Source: Callorhinus ursinus (Eukaryota; Chordata; Mammalia; Carnivora; Otariidae). From it: a stretch of 64,000 bases of DNA. Position numbers and translations under genes: made by a program. Each line of letters begins with the position of its first letter. Position 1 is the stretch's first letter. Below, one piece after another: positions 47,651 through 60,395 of the stretch. The notes beneath the pieces were generated by a model. That model did no database searches, was not told the origin of the DNA, and worked only from the letters and a program-made list of their open reading frames with translations. The stretch is taken from positions 128,373,024-128,437,023 of the forward strand of contig NW_020312785.1 in assembly GCF_003265705.1 (NCBI RefSeq), in the 5' to 3' direction.

Positions 47651-48010
47651 CATTAAAAAAAAATTCCTGGCTTCAAGTTAAAAATGACAGATTGACCAAA
47701 TATATTTCTCTCTGTTCCTCCTAAGAATTCACTAATGAGAGTGAAGGAATAATATATACACCTACCATAAAAAAGAGAACAGGAGGGAATCCACTGGCAG
47801 CAGATTTCAAGAAAATGCTGAAAGATGAAAAGAAGGGTGACTAGGAGAAAAGGCATAGCATAATGTGTGCATAGAAGCAGATATAGAAATAAGGACACAA
47901 AGTTACCTGACTTCTCCACAGAACCCCAAAGGGGCTTAGAACTGGAAACTAATCTACACCACAAAGATCAAGATGTAAAACTAAAGACAAGATAATGAAT
48001 TTGAAGTGAG
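47651..48010 (+). mobile_element. Probable old L1 5' or HAL1-like fragment
   Basis: Text such as AATGACAGATTGACCAAATA, CAGCAGATTTCAAGAAAATG and AACTGGAAACTAATCTACAC resembles the 5' part of old L1M or HAL1 elements. The 103-aa minus frame here is a shadow. Confidence 0.45.
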
Positions 48011-48019
48011 TTTTGTAGC

Positions 48020-48715
48020 TGTTTCGCAAAATGACCTCCAATGACCTTTACCTCTTTTTTTTTCCCCAAAGATTTTATTTATTTATTTGAAAAAAGGAGT
48101 GAGAGAGAGCACAAGCAGGGGCAGAGGGAGAAGCAGACTCCCCACTAAGCAAGGAGCCCAATCTGGGGCTCAATCCCAGGACCCTGAGATCATGACCTGA
48201 GCCAAAGGCAGAAACTTAACTGACTGAGATACCCAGGCACCCCTGGCCCTTACCTCTTGATATGCATTTGTTTAGTCCTCTCCCATATTAAATTAAATAA
48301 TGGATGGCTTTATAAGGCTAATCAAATATAGCAGAAGTGACAAGGAATGATTTTGGAGGATAAGTCTTAAAAGGCTTCACAGCTTCCACAATGTTCTCTT
48401 GAACTGCTCACTCTGAAGAAGCCAGCTACCATGCTGGGAAGAGAGTCCTTGGAGAGGCCCATGTGGAGATGCCAGCACTGGCACCAACTCTCCAGATACC
48501 TGAATGAGCCCCTTGGAAGTGGATCTTCCAGTTCCAGTCAAGCCTTCAGATGACTGTAGTCCCAATTTGTGAACAATCCCAAGTCCAAACCACCAATCAG
48601 AACCACTAGGAACTTTCTGACCCACAAAAGTCTTCAGAGGTAAGAAATGACTATTGTTTTTTAAAGCCACCACATTTAGAAGAAATTTGTTAAATAGCCA
48701 TAATAGCTGGAACAG
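48020..48715 (+). mobile_element. MLT1-type LTR (ERVL-MaLR) interrupted by a Can-SINE
   Basis: A solitary LTR of the old MaLR class. Recognisable text: GGCTTCACAGCTTCCACAAT, TGAAGAAGCCAGCTACCATG, CAGTCAAGCCTTCAGATGAC and ACTATTGTTTTTTAAAGCCA. The left boundary is uncertain. No internal retroviral genes are seen next to it. Subfamily not determined. Confidence 0.8.
48057..48243 (-). mobile_element. Can-SINE, reverse orientation, inside MLT1
   Basis: SINE text in reverse with a T-rich start. The flanks ACCTTTACCTCTT and GCCCTTACCTCTT form the TSD. It splits the MLT1 LTR. Confidence 0.9.
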
Positions 48716-49151
48716 TCAACATATGGATGAGTCAAATACCACAACTTCACACCAAATGTTTCACATAGAAAATCCTGAAAGTAGCTTGGAACAAGAGATC
48801 CATAACCTACAAGGGTAGAAACATTAGACTGGCAGCAGACCTATCTGTCCACAGAGACCTGGCAGACCAGAAAGGACAGGCATGATATATTCAGGATGCA
48901 AAATGAGGAAAATATACAGACAAGAATACTTTATCCAGCTAGTGCGTCATTCAAGATAAAAAGTTTCCAGGGCAAATAGAAACTAAAAGAATTTGTGATC
49001 ACTAAATCAGCCCTGCAAGAAATATTAAAAGGGATCCTCTAAGCGAAGAGAGACCCCAAAAGTAACATAGATCAGGAAGGAACAGAGACAACACACTGAA
49101 AAAAGGATATTACAGATAATACAATGGCATTAAATTAATATCTTTTAATAG

Positions 49152-52100
49152 TTACTCCGAATGTAAATGGCTAAATGCCCCAATCAAAGGACACAAGCTA
49201 TCAGGTTGGATAAAAAACAGGACCCATCGATATGCTGTCTGCAAGAGACTCATTTTAGACCCAAAGTCACCTCCAGATTATAAGTGAGGGTATGGAAAAC
49301 TATTTATCATACTAATAAACATCAAAAGAAAGCTGGGGTGGCAATCATTATATCAAACAAATTAGATTTTAAGCCAAAGACTGCAATAAGAGATGAGGAA
49401 GGACACTATATCATAATTAAAGGGTCTATCCAACAAGTAGATCTAACAATTGTAAGTATTTATGCCCCTAACATGGGAGCAGCCAATTATATAAACCAAA
49501 TGATAACAAAATTAAGGAAACACATTGATAATGATACAATAATAGTAGGGAATTTTAGCATCCCACTCACTGCAATGGAGAGATCATCTAAGCAGAAAAT
49601 CAACAAGGAAACAAGAGCGTTGAATGATACATTGGACCAGATGGACTTTGCAGATATATTCAGAACATTCTATCCTATAGCAACAGAATATACATTCTTC
49701 TCAAGTGCACATGGAACATTCTCCACAATAGATCACATACTGGTTCACAAATCAGGTCCCAACCAGTACCAAAAGATTGGGATCATTCCCTGCATATTTT
49801 GAGACCACAGTGCTTTGAAACTGGAACTCAATCACAAGAGGAAAGTTGGAAAGAACTCAAATACATGGAGGCTAAAGAGCATCCTCTAAAGAATGAATGG
49901 GTCAACCTGGAAATTAAAGAAGAATTTTAAAAAATTCATGGAAACAAGTGAAAATGAAAACATGACTGCTCAAAACCTTTGGGATGCAGCAAAGGTGGTC
50001 CTAAGAGGGAAGTATATAGCAATACAAGCCTTTCTCAAGAAACAAGAAAGGTCTCAAATGCACAACCTAACCTTACACCTAAAGAAGCTGGAGAAAGAAC
50101 AGCAAATAAAGCCTAAATTTAGCAGGAGAAGAGAAATGATAAAGATTAGAGCAGAAATCAATGAAATAGAAACCAAAAGAACAGTAGAACAGATCAATGA
50201 AACTAGGAGCTGTTTCTTTGACAGAATTAATAAGATTGATAAACCCCTGGACAGACTTATCCAAAAGAAAAGAGAAAGGACCCAAATAAATAAGATCATG
50301 AATGAAAGAGGAGAGATCACAACCAACACCAAAGAAATACAAACAATTATAAGAACATACTATGAGCAACTATATGCCAACAAATCAGGCATCTGGAAGA
50401 AATGGATGCATTCCTGGAAACTTAAAAACTACCAAAACTGAAACAGGAAGAAACAGAAAACCTGAACAGACCCATAACCAGCAAGCAATAATCAAAAATC
50501 TCCCAACAAACAAGAGTCCAGGGCTGGATGGCTTCCCAGGGGAATTCTACCAAACATTTAAAGAAGAATTAATACCTATTCTTCTGAAGCTGTTTCAAAA
50601 AACAGAAATGGAAGGGAAACTTCCAAGCTCGTTCTATGAGGCCAGCATTACCTTGATCCCAAAATGGGACAAAGACCTCACCAAAAAGGAGAATTATAGA
50701 AAAATATCCCTGATGAACGTGGATGCAAAAATTCTCACCAAGATACTAGCCAATAGGATCCAACAGTAGCTCAAAAGGATAATTCACCACGAGCAAGTGG
50801 GATTTATTCCTGATCTGCAAGGGTGATTCAACATGCACATATCAATCAATGTGATACACTACAATAATAAAAGAAAGAACAAGAACCATATGATCCTCTC
50901 AATTGATGCAGTAAAAGCATTTGACAAAATACAGCATCCTTTCTTGATTAAAAATCTCCACACTGTAGGAACAGAGGGAACATACTTCAACATCATAAAA
51001 GCCATGTACAAAAAGTCCACAGTGAATATCATTCTCAATGGGGAAAAGCAGCTTTTCCCCTAAGGTCAGGAACACATTAGGGATGTCCACTATCACCACT
51101 TTTTTTCAACATAGTACTAGAAGTCCTAGCCTCAGCAATCAGACAACAAAAAGAAATAAAAGGCATCCGAATAGGCAAAGAAGAAGTCAAACTCTCACTC
51201 TTTGCAGATGACATAATACACTATTTGGAAAACCCAAAAGACTCCACCCCAAAATTGTTAGGACTCATACAGGAATTCTGCAAAGTGGCAGGATATAAAA
51301 TCAATGCACAGAAGTCAGTTGCTTTTCTATACGCTAACAACAAGACAGAAGAAAGAGAAATTAAGGAGTCAATCTCATTTACAATTGCACCAAAAAACAC
51401 AAGATACCTAGGAATAAACCTAACCAAAGAGGCAAAGGATCTGTACTCAGAAAACTATAGAACACTCATGAAAAAAATTGAGGAAGACACAATGAAATGG
51501 AAAAACGTGCCATGCTCATGGATTGGAAGAAGAAATATTGTGAAAAGGTCTATGCTAAGTAGAGCAATCTATACATTCTATGCAATCCCTATCAAAATAC
51601 CATCAACTTTTTCCACAGAGCTGGAACAAGTAATCCTAAAACTTGTATGGAATCAGAAAAGACCCTGAAAAGCCAGAGGAATGTTGAAAAAGAAAATCAA
51701 AGTTAGTGATATCACAATGCCAGACTTCGAGCTCTATTACAAAGCTGTAATCATCAAAACAGTATGGTATTGGCACAAAAACAGACACATAGATCAATGG
51801 AACAGAAGAGAGAACTCAGAAATGGACCCTCAACTCTATGGTCAACTAATCTTCAACAAAGCAGGAAAGAATGTCCACTGGAAGAAAGACAGTCTCTTCA
51901 ACAAATGGTGTTGGGAAAATGGGACAGCCACATGCAGAACAATGAAACTGGACCATTTCCTTACACCACACACAAAAATAGACTCAAAATGGATGAAAGA
52001 CCTCAATGTGAGACAGGATTTCCATCAAAATCCTAGAGGAGAACACGGGCAGCAACCTCTGTGACTTTGGCCAAGCAACTTCTTGCTAGACACGTCTCCA

Positions 52101-52560
52101 AAAGGAAGGGAAACAAAGGCAAAAAATGAACTACTGAGACTTGATGAAAATAAAAAGCTTTTGCACAGAAGAGGAAACAGTCAACAAAACCAAAAGACAA
52201 TCGAAAGAATGGGAGAAGAGATTTGCAAATGTCTTATCAGATAAAGGGCTAGTATCCAAGACTTATAAAGAACTTACCAAATTCAACACCCAAAGAACAA
52301 ATAATCCAATCAAGAAATGGACAGAAGACATGAACAGATATTTCTGCAAAGAAAACATCCAAATGGCCAACAGACACATGAAGAAATGCTCCACATCACT
52401 CAGCATCAGGGAAATACAAATCAAAACCTCAATGAGATACCACCTCACACCAGTCAGAATGGCTAAAATTAACAAGTCAGGAAATGGCAGATATTGGCAA
52501 GGATGTGGAGAAAGGGGAACCCTCCTACACTGTTGGTGGGAATGCAAGCTGGGGTAGGTA
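49152..52560 (+). pseudogene. L1 ORF2 pseudogene (endonuclease and reverse transcriptase)
   Basis: ORF2p in order: the endonuclease domain (about 49152-49800) has VDLTIVSIYAPNMGAANYIN, but the catalytic G-D-F-N motif reads GNFS; the late IDHILVH segment is present. The RT domain has motif A ([12 protein letters not shown], about 50899) and motif C (LFADD, 51198-51212). The motif B region at 51063-51125 has a stop or frame break. Other breaks: a TGA-ended frame at 50441, a stop at 50769, the TGA at about 51666, and a 1-nt insertion near 52020. The C-terminal part is [16 protein letters not shown]. It cannot make an active protein. Confidence 0.92.
51123..52288 (+). repeat. Source side of 1.17-kb inverted duplication
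   Basis: This internal slice of the L1 is near-identical, in reverse orientation, to 30721-31885. Here the L1 continues without a break on both sides, while the other copy has abrupt ends, so this is the likely donor. Confidence 0.9.
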
Positions 52561-52781
52561 GCCACTCTGGAAAACAGTATGGAGGTTCCTCAAAAAGTTG
52601 AAAATAGAGTTATCCTATAACCCAGCAATTGCACTACTAGGTATTTACCCAAAAGATACAAATGTAGTGATTAAAAGGGGTACATGCACCCCAATGTTTA
52701 TAGCAGCAATGTTCACAATAGCCAAACTATGGAAAGAGCCCAGATGTCCATCAACAGATGAATGGATAAAGAAGATGTGGG

Positions 52782-52783
<2 letters not shown>

Positions 52784-52829
<46 letters not shown>
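52784..52829. repeat. (CA)n microsatellite inside L1 3' region
   Basis: About 23 CA units at the same L1 position that carries (TA)n at 8426-8473, followed by a GTGCGTGCGC patch. Confidence 0.95.
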
Positions 52830-52834
<5 letters not shown>

Positions 52835-53450
52835 TGCGCAATGGAATACTACTCAGTCATCAAAAAAAATGGAATCTTCCATTTGCAATGACGTGGTTGG
52901 AACTAGAGAGTACTATGCTAAGTCAAATAAGTCAGTCAGAGAAAGACAATTACCACATGATCTCACTCATATGTGGAATTTAAAACAAAACAGAGGATCA
53001 TAGGGGAAGAGAGGATAAATTAAAACAAGGCGAAAGCAGAGAGGGAGACAAGCCATAAGAGACTCTTAACTATAGGAAACAAACTGAGGGTTGCCAGAAG
53101 GGAAGAGGGGTGAGGGGACAGGGTAACTGGGTAATAGACATTCAGGAGGACACCTGATATAATGAGCACTGGGTATTATATAAGATGATGAATCACTGAT
53201 CTCTACCTCTGAAACTAATAATACATTATATGTTAATTAATTGAATTTAAATTTTAAAATTTCAAAGAAAAAAAAAAACACTGTTTCACACAGGGATCAG
53301 CTTTCTCCCTTAAACAAGATAATCTCCACATTCTCATATTTGGGATACTTTACAGTCCCAGTGCAGGTTGGCTCCTTGCTTAATCACGCCACAGCCAAAG
53401 GTCCCAGTCAACAAGCCCCAACCTTGTAACAGAACTCCCAATCAAGTTTT

Positions 53451-53784
53451 TTTTACTATGTTATGTTAATCACCATACATTACATCATTAGTTTCTGATG
53501 CAGTGTTCCAAGATTCATTGTTTGCGTATAACACCCAGTGCTCCATTCAATACATGCCCTCTTTAGTACCCAACACCAGGGTAACCGATCCCCCCACCCC
53601 CCACCCCTCTAGAACCCTCAGTTTGTTTCCCAGAGTCCATAGTCTTCCATGGTTCATGCCCCCCTCTGATTCCCCCCCCTTCATTTTTTCCTTCCTACTA
53701 ACTTCTTCTTTTTTTTTTTAACATATAATGTATTAGTTTCAGAGGCATAGGTCTGTGATTCAACAGTCTTACACAATTCACAGC
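53451..53784 (-). mobile_element. Short L1 insertion with double 3' end, reverse orientation
   Basis: A 334-bp, heavily 5'-truncated L1. Read on the minus strand it starts GTGCTGTGAATTGTG, passes an internal poly(A)-GAAGAAG tract, then a second L1 3' end, and stops at a short A tail (T's at 53451). A perfect 17-bp TSD, ACTCCCAATCAAGTTTT, lies at 53434-53450 and 53785-53801. Confidence 0.95.
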
Positions 53785-54041
53785 ACTCCCAATCAAGTTT
53801 TAGCAGCTCATTTTAAAATATTCACCAAGCAACACCAGACATTAGTAAAAAAGTCCTCCATGTGAAAGAGAAAGACCAGCATGAACAAAAAGAGGTTCAC
53901 TAAAAAACAAAACAAAAACAAAAACAAAAATGGAAGGAACAGTGCTAGAAATAAAAAGGAACTTCAAAAATCTCTAATTGGTAGCATTGGAGAAAATTAA
54001 CAAAATAGTGAATCTATTTTTTTAAAATACAGGAAAATATA

Positions 54042-54243
54042 GGGGCACGTGGGTGGCTCAGTCGGTTGAGTGCCTGCCTTCCCCTCAGGTCGTGATCCCA
54101 GGGTCCTGGGATGGAGCCCTGAGTCGGGCTTCCTGCTCAGCAGGGAGTCTGCTTCTCCCTCTCCCTCTGCCCCTCCCCCCTGCTTGTGGGTGCACGCGCT
54201 CACTCTCTCTCTCTATCTCAAATAAATAAATAAAATCTTTTTA
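54042..54243 (+). mobile_element. Can-SINE
   Basis: The head GGGGCACGTGGGTGGCTCAG starts at 54042, with body, CT run and AAATAAATAAAATC tail. An 18-bp TSD with differences: AAAATACAGGAAAATATA at 54024-54041, AAAACACAGGATGATATA at 54244-54261. Confidence 0.93.
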
Positions 54244-54261
54244 AAAACACAGGATGATATA

Positions 54262-54796
54262 AATAACGTTCTTTGAAATTTAAATATGATTGCCAAAATT
54301 AAAAACTCAGTAGAAGAATTGGAAAATAGAATTGAGGAAACTCCGTAAAGAGTAGAATTCCAAGATGAAAAATATGAGAGAAAAAAAGTCAACATAGAGG
54401 ATCAGTTCAGGAGTCCATTGAGGATCAGAACAACCGAATATCTAGGATTTGGTTTTTCATAAAGAGAGAATGCATGAACAGGAAAATCTGTCAAAGAAAT
54501 GAATCAGGAAATTTCTCTAGAATTGAACAACTGAAAAGATTTGCTGATCAAAAGTGTAAAGGAAAAGAGAAGAAGACCTACATCAAGACACATGAATGCA
54601 GAACACTCGCTATAAATTTAGGATCCAAAAATCTTCCAGAGAGAGGAAGGAAGGAAAGGAGGGAGGGAGGGAGGGAAGGAGAAAACCAGACTGCACACAA
54701 AGCAATAGTAATGTGGACTCTGAATTGAATTTTCTCAAGAGCAGCCGTGCTGGATAGTGGACACATGGAGGAGTGCCTATACAATGATGAGAGATA
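54262..54796. other. Unassigned DNA with a GGGA-rich patch
   Basis: No gene is seen. A degenerate (GGGA/GGAA)n run lies at about 54645-54682. Open frames over it are low-complexity. Confidence 0.55.
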
Positions 54797-54900
54797 GCAA
54801 TGTGGTGGTTATGAGCATGGATTCTGGCATCAGATTGCCTGGGTTTAAATCTTTGTGTCTCCACTTACTAGCTGCCTGACCTCATCTTAACTACTTTCAC
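54797..54900 (+). mobile_element. MIR fragment
   Basis: ATGTGGTGGTTATGAGCATG, then CAGATTGCCTGGGTTTAAAT and CACTTACTAGCTGCCTGACC are the 5' half of MIR. Confidence 0.8.
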
Positions 54901-55465
54901 CGGCCTTCAGGTAGGTGCCAATGGCTAGAGGCAGTCCGATCCACAATAAACAAAATAGAAAAAAAGGATAGGGATTTCGGGGTTGGGTTAGACAATACAG
55001 TTAATGGGAGTAGGTCCTGGTTTAGTGTTGCTAGGAAATAGCACTAGTGATAGACACCAGGATGAAGAAGTAGGTCCTCAACCTACCAGCTGATGTAGAG
55101 GGCTGGCCTCAAGGAAAAGGAACCCAAAGCCTGTTCTATGGGAAAGTGACCAAGAGGGTTCAAGACATTGGAAAAGTATCTTTATTCCCCTTCCCAAGAG
55201 AAAAGTAGCAGAGAAACCAGACAACACAGATGGGACAGAACCAGTTTGGCAGATTGATTCCATGGGGTGAGAGTTAGATTTACAAAGTTGAATCACCACC
55301 AGACCCAGACACTGGGGCACCAGACAAAGACTACATCTACGCCTTGCTTCCTGAAGGAAAGGCAGGATAGTCACTTCCAGCACAAGGTCAACTTACCCAG
55401 GAAGGCTCATAAATAAGCCTTGATATATTCATTAAACTATAATGAATATCTCCACCGTAAACTAT
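54901..55465. other. Unassigned DNA
   Basis: No gene or nameable repeat is seen. A 101-aa minus frame at 55078-55383 has no motif. Confidence 0.5.
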
Positions 55466-55546
55466 GAGAGCTCTGGGAATAGAGATTACATCTTGTTCCC
55501 CTTTATCGCCAGTCCTGAGCACTTGGTCAACACTCAATAAAGAAGA
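55466..55546 (+). mobile_element. L2 3' end fragment
   Basis: GAGAGCTCTGGGAATAGAGA, ATCGCCAGTCCTGAGCACTT and CAACACTCAATAAAGAAG resemble the L2 3' end. Confidence 0.55.
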
Positions 55547-56054
55547 GAATTATGCATGATTCTATACATGAAAGGTGCTTTTTAGAGGGCGCTGAATCCA
55601 AAACTAAAGGCTTAGGACAGATATCCAGACTCAGAATTACTTTTGTGCCCAACTGTAGCTTCTCCTTGAAGGCACTATTGTCCCTACCATCCTGGTTTCT
55701 GCCCTTGCAACAGGTATACTCCCTCCGGCCACTGCCCCACTCTGGTCATCTCCAGACCACACCCTCTGAAGCCAGCACTGCCCTAAAAGATGCCTGTCTC
55801 CTGGCAAGGGCAGAAATGAGTAATCATACACTCTGATCCAGCTAATCAAGACAGCTAAGCCTGCCCAAAGTTCCTCTACCTCCTTTCCTCAAGCGTGAGG
55901 ATCTGTTCTACTTGAGGAGGATCTGTTCTCCCAAAACTCCAACTTTCATGATTTTTCCCTGACTGCCTGTCCTCTCAGGCATCCTTGTCTTTTCTTCCAC
56001 TTTTAGGAACAAAACTCACCATCCAGTAACTGTGCGGAGAAACCTGCTCAGTAA
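55547..56054. other. Unassigned DNA
   Basis: No gene or nameable repeat is seen. Confidence 0.45.
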
Positions 56055-56170
56055 TATACAGACAGGGAAACTAAGTCTCAGAGAATGAGTAACTTATCCC
56101 TGGTCATGGAGTTAATAGGAGTTGAAGATAAGATTAAAGTGATGCTATTTCAGACTCAACAGAACCTTTG
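56055..56170 (-). mobile_element. MIR fragment (minus)
   Basis: ACAGACAGGGAAACTAAGTC, then AGTAACTTATCCCTGGTCAT is reverse-complement MIR core. Confidence 0.75.
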
Positions 56171-57349
56171 AAACTCCTTAATCTTCCACGAGCAGACTCC
56201 CTGATCTCCCCAGCAGCCCTACCTTCATATCCAGGACTGTACCCTTGACCTCCACTTGCCCTTTCCTTCCTGAGGGAGGAAACATTCTGTCAGAATCTTC
56301 ATGCCCTGTAAATCTTGGACTACACTTTGTTTCATAAAGGTCACATCCAAACACAGGTCTTAGAAGCAGTTAACTTTTTGCATTTATCCTGAAAATACAG
56401 CCTCTAGCTTCAAAGGAAAAAAGCAAAATACCATAAATTTGGAACAAATTCAAGGGGCAAGCCCCTCTGAAATGTGGAGAAGTAATGTAATGATGTACTA
56501 CTTTTAAGGAAATGAGGCTTTGCCATGGCCATGTTCATTTACTAACTGGAGCTAGACATACCGATCACATTTGGAAGAAGACCCCACTTTAATGAATAGT
56601 TAAGAATTATTTGAACTGGTAAATTAGGACATCAGTCCAAGCAGCTATGAGACCCAGCTTACAGAGTCATTTCACTTTGTCTAGGTAAGTACAGTTACTG
56701 AAGTTCTTTATTCTCCAAAGTGAATAAACATCTCTTCCTGTACACTATTCCTTACTTAGCAATACCCTTTTTTTCTTGATGAAGAGAAACCATAGTTAAA
56801 ATCCTTTCTGAATTATCACAAATTTTAAACTGATAATGCCAGGATTAAAGAAATTTTAATGCAATACCTGAATTATCTGTGGATTTTAAAAATAAAGTTA
56901 ACATAAAATAAAATAAATTTTAGAAATTATAATAATAACATTAACATCTTGATTTACAAGTGGTACCTCCCACCAGCATGGGGCATTAACAACCATATAT
57001 TTGTTTACTAAAAATACCCCAAATATTACTGCTCATTTAATTCCATTCTTCCCAATTAGTATGTGATTTAGAACTTAACTTATTTTGATCATCTTTTCTA
57101 AAGAATCTGGGGGTTTTTCTTGTATTTTATTTTCTAGTTATTCTCAATGTTATTTGAGTTTTAATATCTTATTGTTGGTCATTTGATTTTATCAGTTGTC
57201 CCTTCTAAAAGTGCTCAACAGTTGTAATAGTGGTCATAGCCAAGAACTGTAAAATTTATAGCCCAAATGGGAGCCCTTCTGAGATCAAAAGGGGCACTAT
57301 TAATAAATATACCAGGCATAAACTATCTCTGTCCTAGGCAAACCAAGAA
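56171..57349. other. Unassigned DNA
   Basis: No gene or nameable repeat is seen. Confidence 0.5.
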
Positions 57350-58060
57350 GTATGGTCAGCCCAGCCCAGTGATTCCCATCCTGGGAATGTATCCTGAGTA
57401 AACTTTTTCAAAGGATAAAGCTAAATACACAAAGATTGTCATTGCTATATAATATATATTAGTGACAAATGAGAAGCAACTTAATATGGGAAAAATTAGA
57501 ACTTCAGTTAATTATAGATAAGATTGAATATTATATACTCATCAAAACTAATCACCAGGAAGATGGTGAAATAGCACAAAATGGCATGAAAAAAAATACT
57601 TATGATGTAATTTTGTAAAAAAAAAAAAAAAGGACACAACTTCAAATCATCACTGGACTCCAAACTATGTAAAATTATACACAAATATATACACATCCAG
57701 CTAAATTTTTAAAAATACAGGGGCGCCTGGGTGGCTCAGATGGTTTAGTGTCTGCCTACGACTCAGGTCATGATCCCAAGGTCCCAGGATTGAGCCTCGC
57801 ATCGGGCTCCCTGCTCGGCAGGGAGACTGCTTCTCCCTCTCCTTCTACTGCTCCCCCTGCTTGTGCTCTCTCACTCTCTGTCAAATAAAATCTTTAAAAA
57901 ATAAAATTAAATTAAAAATACATTTTAAAAATACATTTCCAAAGCAAAAGCAAATGATTTGGCAGGGGTGAGAGGGGTTAGTGCTCACACTGGTATTATA
58001 TGTTATCTTTCCTTGTTATGGCACAAACACTCAGAGAATTGTTCATTTCAATTACAAAAG
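57350..58060 (+). mobile_element. Old L1M 3' end interrupted by a Can-SINE
   Basis: TGATTCCCATCCTGGGAATG and TGTAAAATTATACACAAATA lead into the L1M 3' UTR. The text continues after the Can-SINE with TTATCTTTCCTTGTTATGGC. The context supports this locus as the original of the 508-bp duplication. Confidence 0.65.
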
Positions 58061-58199
58061 CTAAATGATGTGATCTTTGTATGAATTATGCCACTGTAAA
58101 GAGAATTAAGAACAAAATCATCCTAGTTTCAGTTTCACCAATTATCTAGGAAATCTAATCATTTTCAAATATAGGTTTCTCCCACTACCCAAAAGTAGA
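57692..58199 (+). repeat. 508-bp direct duplication, copy 1 (likely original)
   Basis: Aligns without gaps to 62035-62542 at a constant offset of 4,343 bp. I see one difference, C at 57798 against T at 62141, in a CpG. It includes 15 bp of left flank before the SINE TSD, the Can-SINE, and about 265 bp of right flank. Confidence 0.97.
57720..57922 (+). mobile_element. Can-SINE within duplicated block
   Basis: The head GGGGCGCCTGGGTGGCTCAG (first G at 57720), then the SINE body and an A/T-rich tail. The TSD TTTTAAAAATACA is at 57707-57719 and 57923-57935. Confidence 0.94.
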
Positions 58200-59874
58200 C
58201 CACTGCAAAAGTCACACACCCATGAAGCCTGCGGACAGACTAAGCTAGAAAAAAAGAAAATGAAAACAAGTGAGTTATTTGTAAGGATCACAGCCTTTTT
58301 GTTTTATTTTCATTATTGTTATTGTAATATTTTTTCACACATTAAATGAAAATGTTTAAAAATTGGTAACACATCTTTAGGTCAACATATAGTGAAATAA
58401 ACTTTGTTTTCACAATGTGAGCATTTTCTGACACCCTGAAAATAAAGGCTCTAGTTCTTAATTCTGCCTGAGCACCAGCATTTCCTTGTAGCTTTATACA
58501 TTCCAAATGTCTACTCTTCAGTCAGAGATGTTGATATAGCAGGTCTGAAACAAAGCAATTAAAACCTAGCTATAAAGCACTCTGGGCTGGCTTTTCCAAC
58601 AGAAGGATTTCAAGTGTTGGTTTCGGCTTTTGGGATCTTATTCTCTTACAAAAATAATAAATTTTTCATAACTTAATCATAACTACAAGTCATGTGGGGA
58701 AAGAGGTATTGGTTTATGGTTTTTACTTTTGTGTTCTGTTTTTGGTTTGTTTTGCCCATTTTTATTCACTAAACCCAGATATTCTCACCCATAGGTGAGA
58801 AAAAGAGAAAAGAGAAAAAGAAAGGTTTTTCAAAATAATAAATATACAAGCTATGTAATTTTTTGGTAAAATAATATTATATTTATAAGAAGACCAAAAA
58901 GAAATGTTAGATACAGAGAAATCCATTTAGAGAATTGAGATTTTTCTCTATACGTGTCTTCCATGAAAAGATCTGGTATGGCTTTCTGTGGGGTTTATTG
59001 TGACAAGCCATAAATCTTATGAATAAGAACAGTGTTCCAGACAATAGGTAATCAACCAAAGACACATGGAAGAAATCTTCACCCAGGTAAATGGCACATC
59101 CACCATGCAATCCTTAGGATAGGAATTACCTCCTAGCAATATCTGTCATGGATAGTGGCAGGGTCAGAATTAGGGCAAGGTAGCAGAGGTGGGGTACAAA
59201 ATTTAAGGAGTCAATCACTCTCAAGTGCCAACCAGCCAACCATGTACTTGTACAACCCTGAGAACAGGTGCCTCCTTAAATTTCGTGCCTTAGGTACCTG
59301 CTTGCAAAACTGTGGGCACAAGAGTAGAGATTTATAACATGTGTGTTGTGTGTCTGTCTTCTTGACTCTAGACCAAATAACAATTTTTCCCTCAATAGAG
59401 CTTTAGAGAAAGTTCTCAATCATCAATAAGCAATTATTTTAATTGGATGTTATCTTCAGAAAATCTGGCTTTCAAGTATCCATTAACAATATGTCAGATT
59501 ATGCCTAATTAAATCCTTTGATGACATAAATAGAATCTCTATAGCATTTACTCTGTACCTTTAAGACCTAAAATGACCTTTAGACAAAATGTGACCCAGA
59601 GTTTCCCCATTCTAGAGAAGATCAGAATCAGTAACCCTCTATAGACAAGCTAGCTCCACCTTAGGATGCTGGTTTTCATTAATCTGAGAACTGAAAAAGG
59701 AATGAGGAAAAAATAATCCTTACAGAGAGGAAAGAAAGATGGGATGATCATTGTTCACTTCTGGCTGCCCACATCTCAGCTCAAAGCGCTGATGTATTCA
59801 ACCTACAGCCCACCAAGTCAGGTATTCTGTCTCTTGCTATTCAGAGTTTGTGGAGTAAACTGTGCCATAGCAGC
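58200..59874. other. Unassigned DNA
   Basis: No gene or nameable repeat is seen beyond the duplicated block. Confidence 0.5.
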
Positions 59875-60010
59875 AACAGCATCACCTAAAAACTTGTTGG
59901 AAATGCACAATCTCAGATCACACCCCAGACCTGCTGCATCTCCACCTACACCTTAACAAGATCATCAGGTGATTTGTAAATGCATTAACATTTGAGAGGC
60001 ATGCTCTATT
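59875..60010 (+). mobile_element. MER5-like hAT-Charlie fossil
   Basis: AGCATCACCTAAAAACTTGT, ATGCACAATCTCAGATCACA and CAGGTGATTTGTAAATGCAT follow the MER5A/B order. The termini are decayed. Confidence 0.8.
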
Positions 60011-60238
60011 CCAGCCCATCCCTTCCCCAACAGTTTGTAGTATTTCTATCATACACAAAGGGACCAAGGACATCAGAGTGAGCCTAGACTTCCCTGTCTC
60101 CAAGCAGCTGCACTCCCTAACCCTTGATGTGTTCCCTCAACCCCTACAATGGGTTTCTACCACAGTTACAAATTAGCAGACCAAGGCTATCACTCTGTCT
60201 TGATTCATACTCTGTTAATCCTCTGTGCCCCAGAGTAC

Positions 60239-60395
60239 TTGAGAAATTTTGGGGAGCAATTTTGTGTTGTCAGAATGATTGGGTGTGCTATTGATATTTC
60301 ATGGGCAGGAATCAAGGATGCTAACTGTCCAGCAATCCATGGGATAGTTCTCTATACAAAGAGTGGTCCCACCTTCCACAAAAATTTCAAGTATC
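60239..60395 (-). mobile_element. MER3-like hAT fossil fragment
   Basis: TTGTGTTGTCAGAATGATTG, then GGATGCTAACTGTCCAGCAA and GGGATAGTTCTCTATACAAA resemble the same family as 19101-19315. An 89-aa plus frame over it is chance. Confidence 0.6.

Larger units (their letters stand above)
48769..53281 (+). mobile_element. 4.5-kb carnivoran L1, 5'-truncated
   Basis: Starts in the ORF1-ORF2 spacer (AAAATCCTGAAAGTAGCTTG at 48769) and runs through ORF2 and a 3' UTR to poly(A) at about 53269-53279. The flanks TGTTTCACATAG (48757-48768) and TGTTTCACACAG (53282-53293) are a probable TSD with one visible difference. Its 3' UTR differs from that of the 7150-9198 copy: it has a GGATCATAGGGGAAGAGAGG segment and a single 3' end. 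Confidence 0.88.

Noticed and set aside
48020..48715. Possible endogenous retrovirus with genes next to the MLT1 LTR
   Set aside because: No gag, pol or env text is seen beside it. The adjacent coding remnants are L1 ORF2, and the LTR appears solitary.
49284..50441. Two long open frames (172 and 182 aa) that look like genes
   Set aside because: They are pieces of L1 ORF2 (endonuclease and linker), with a lost catalytic motif and frame breaks.
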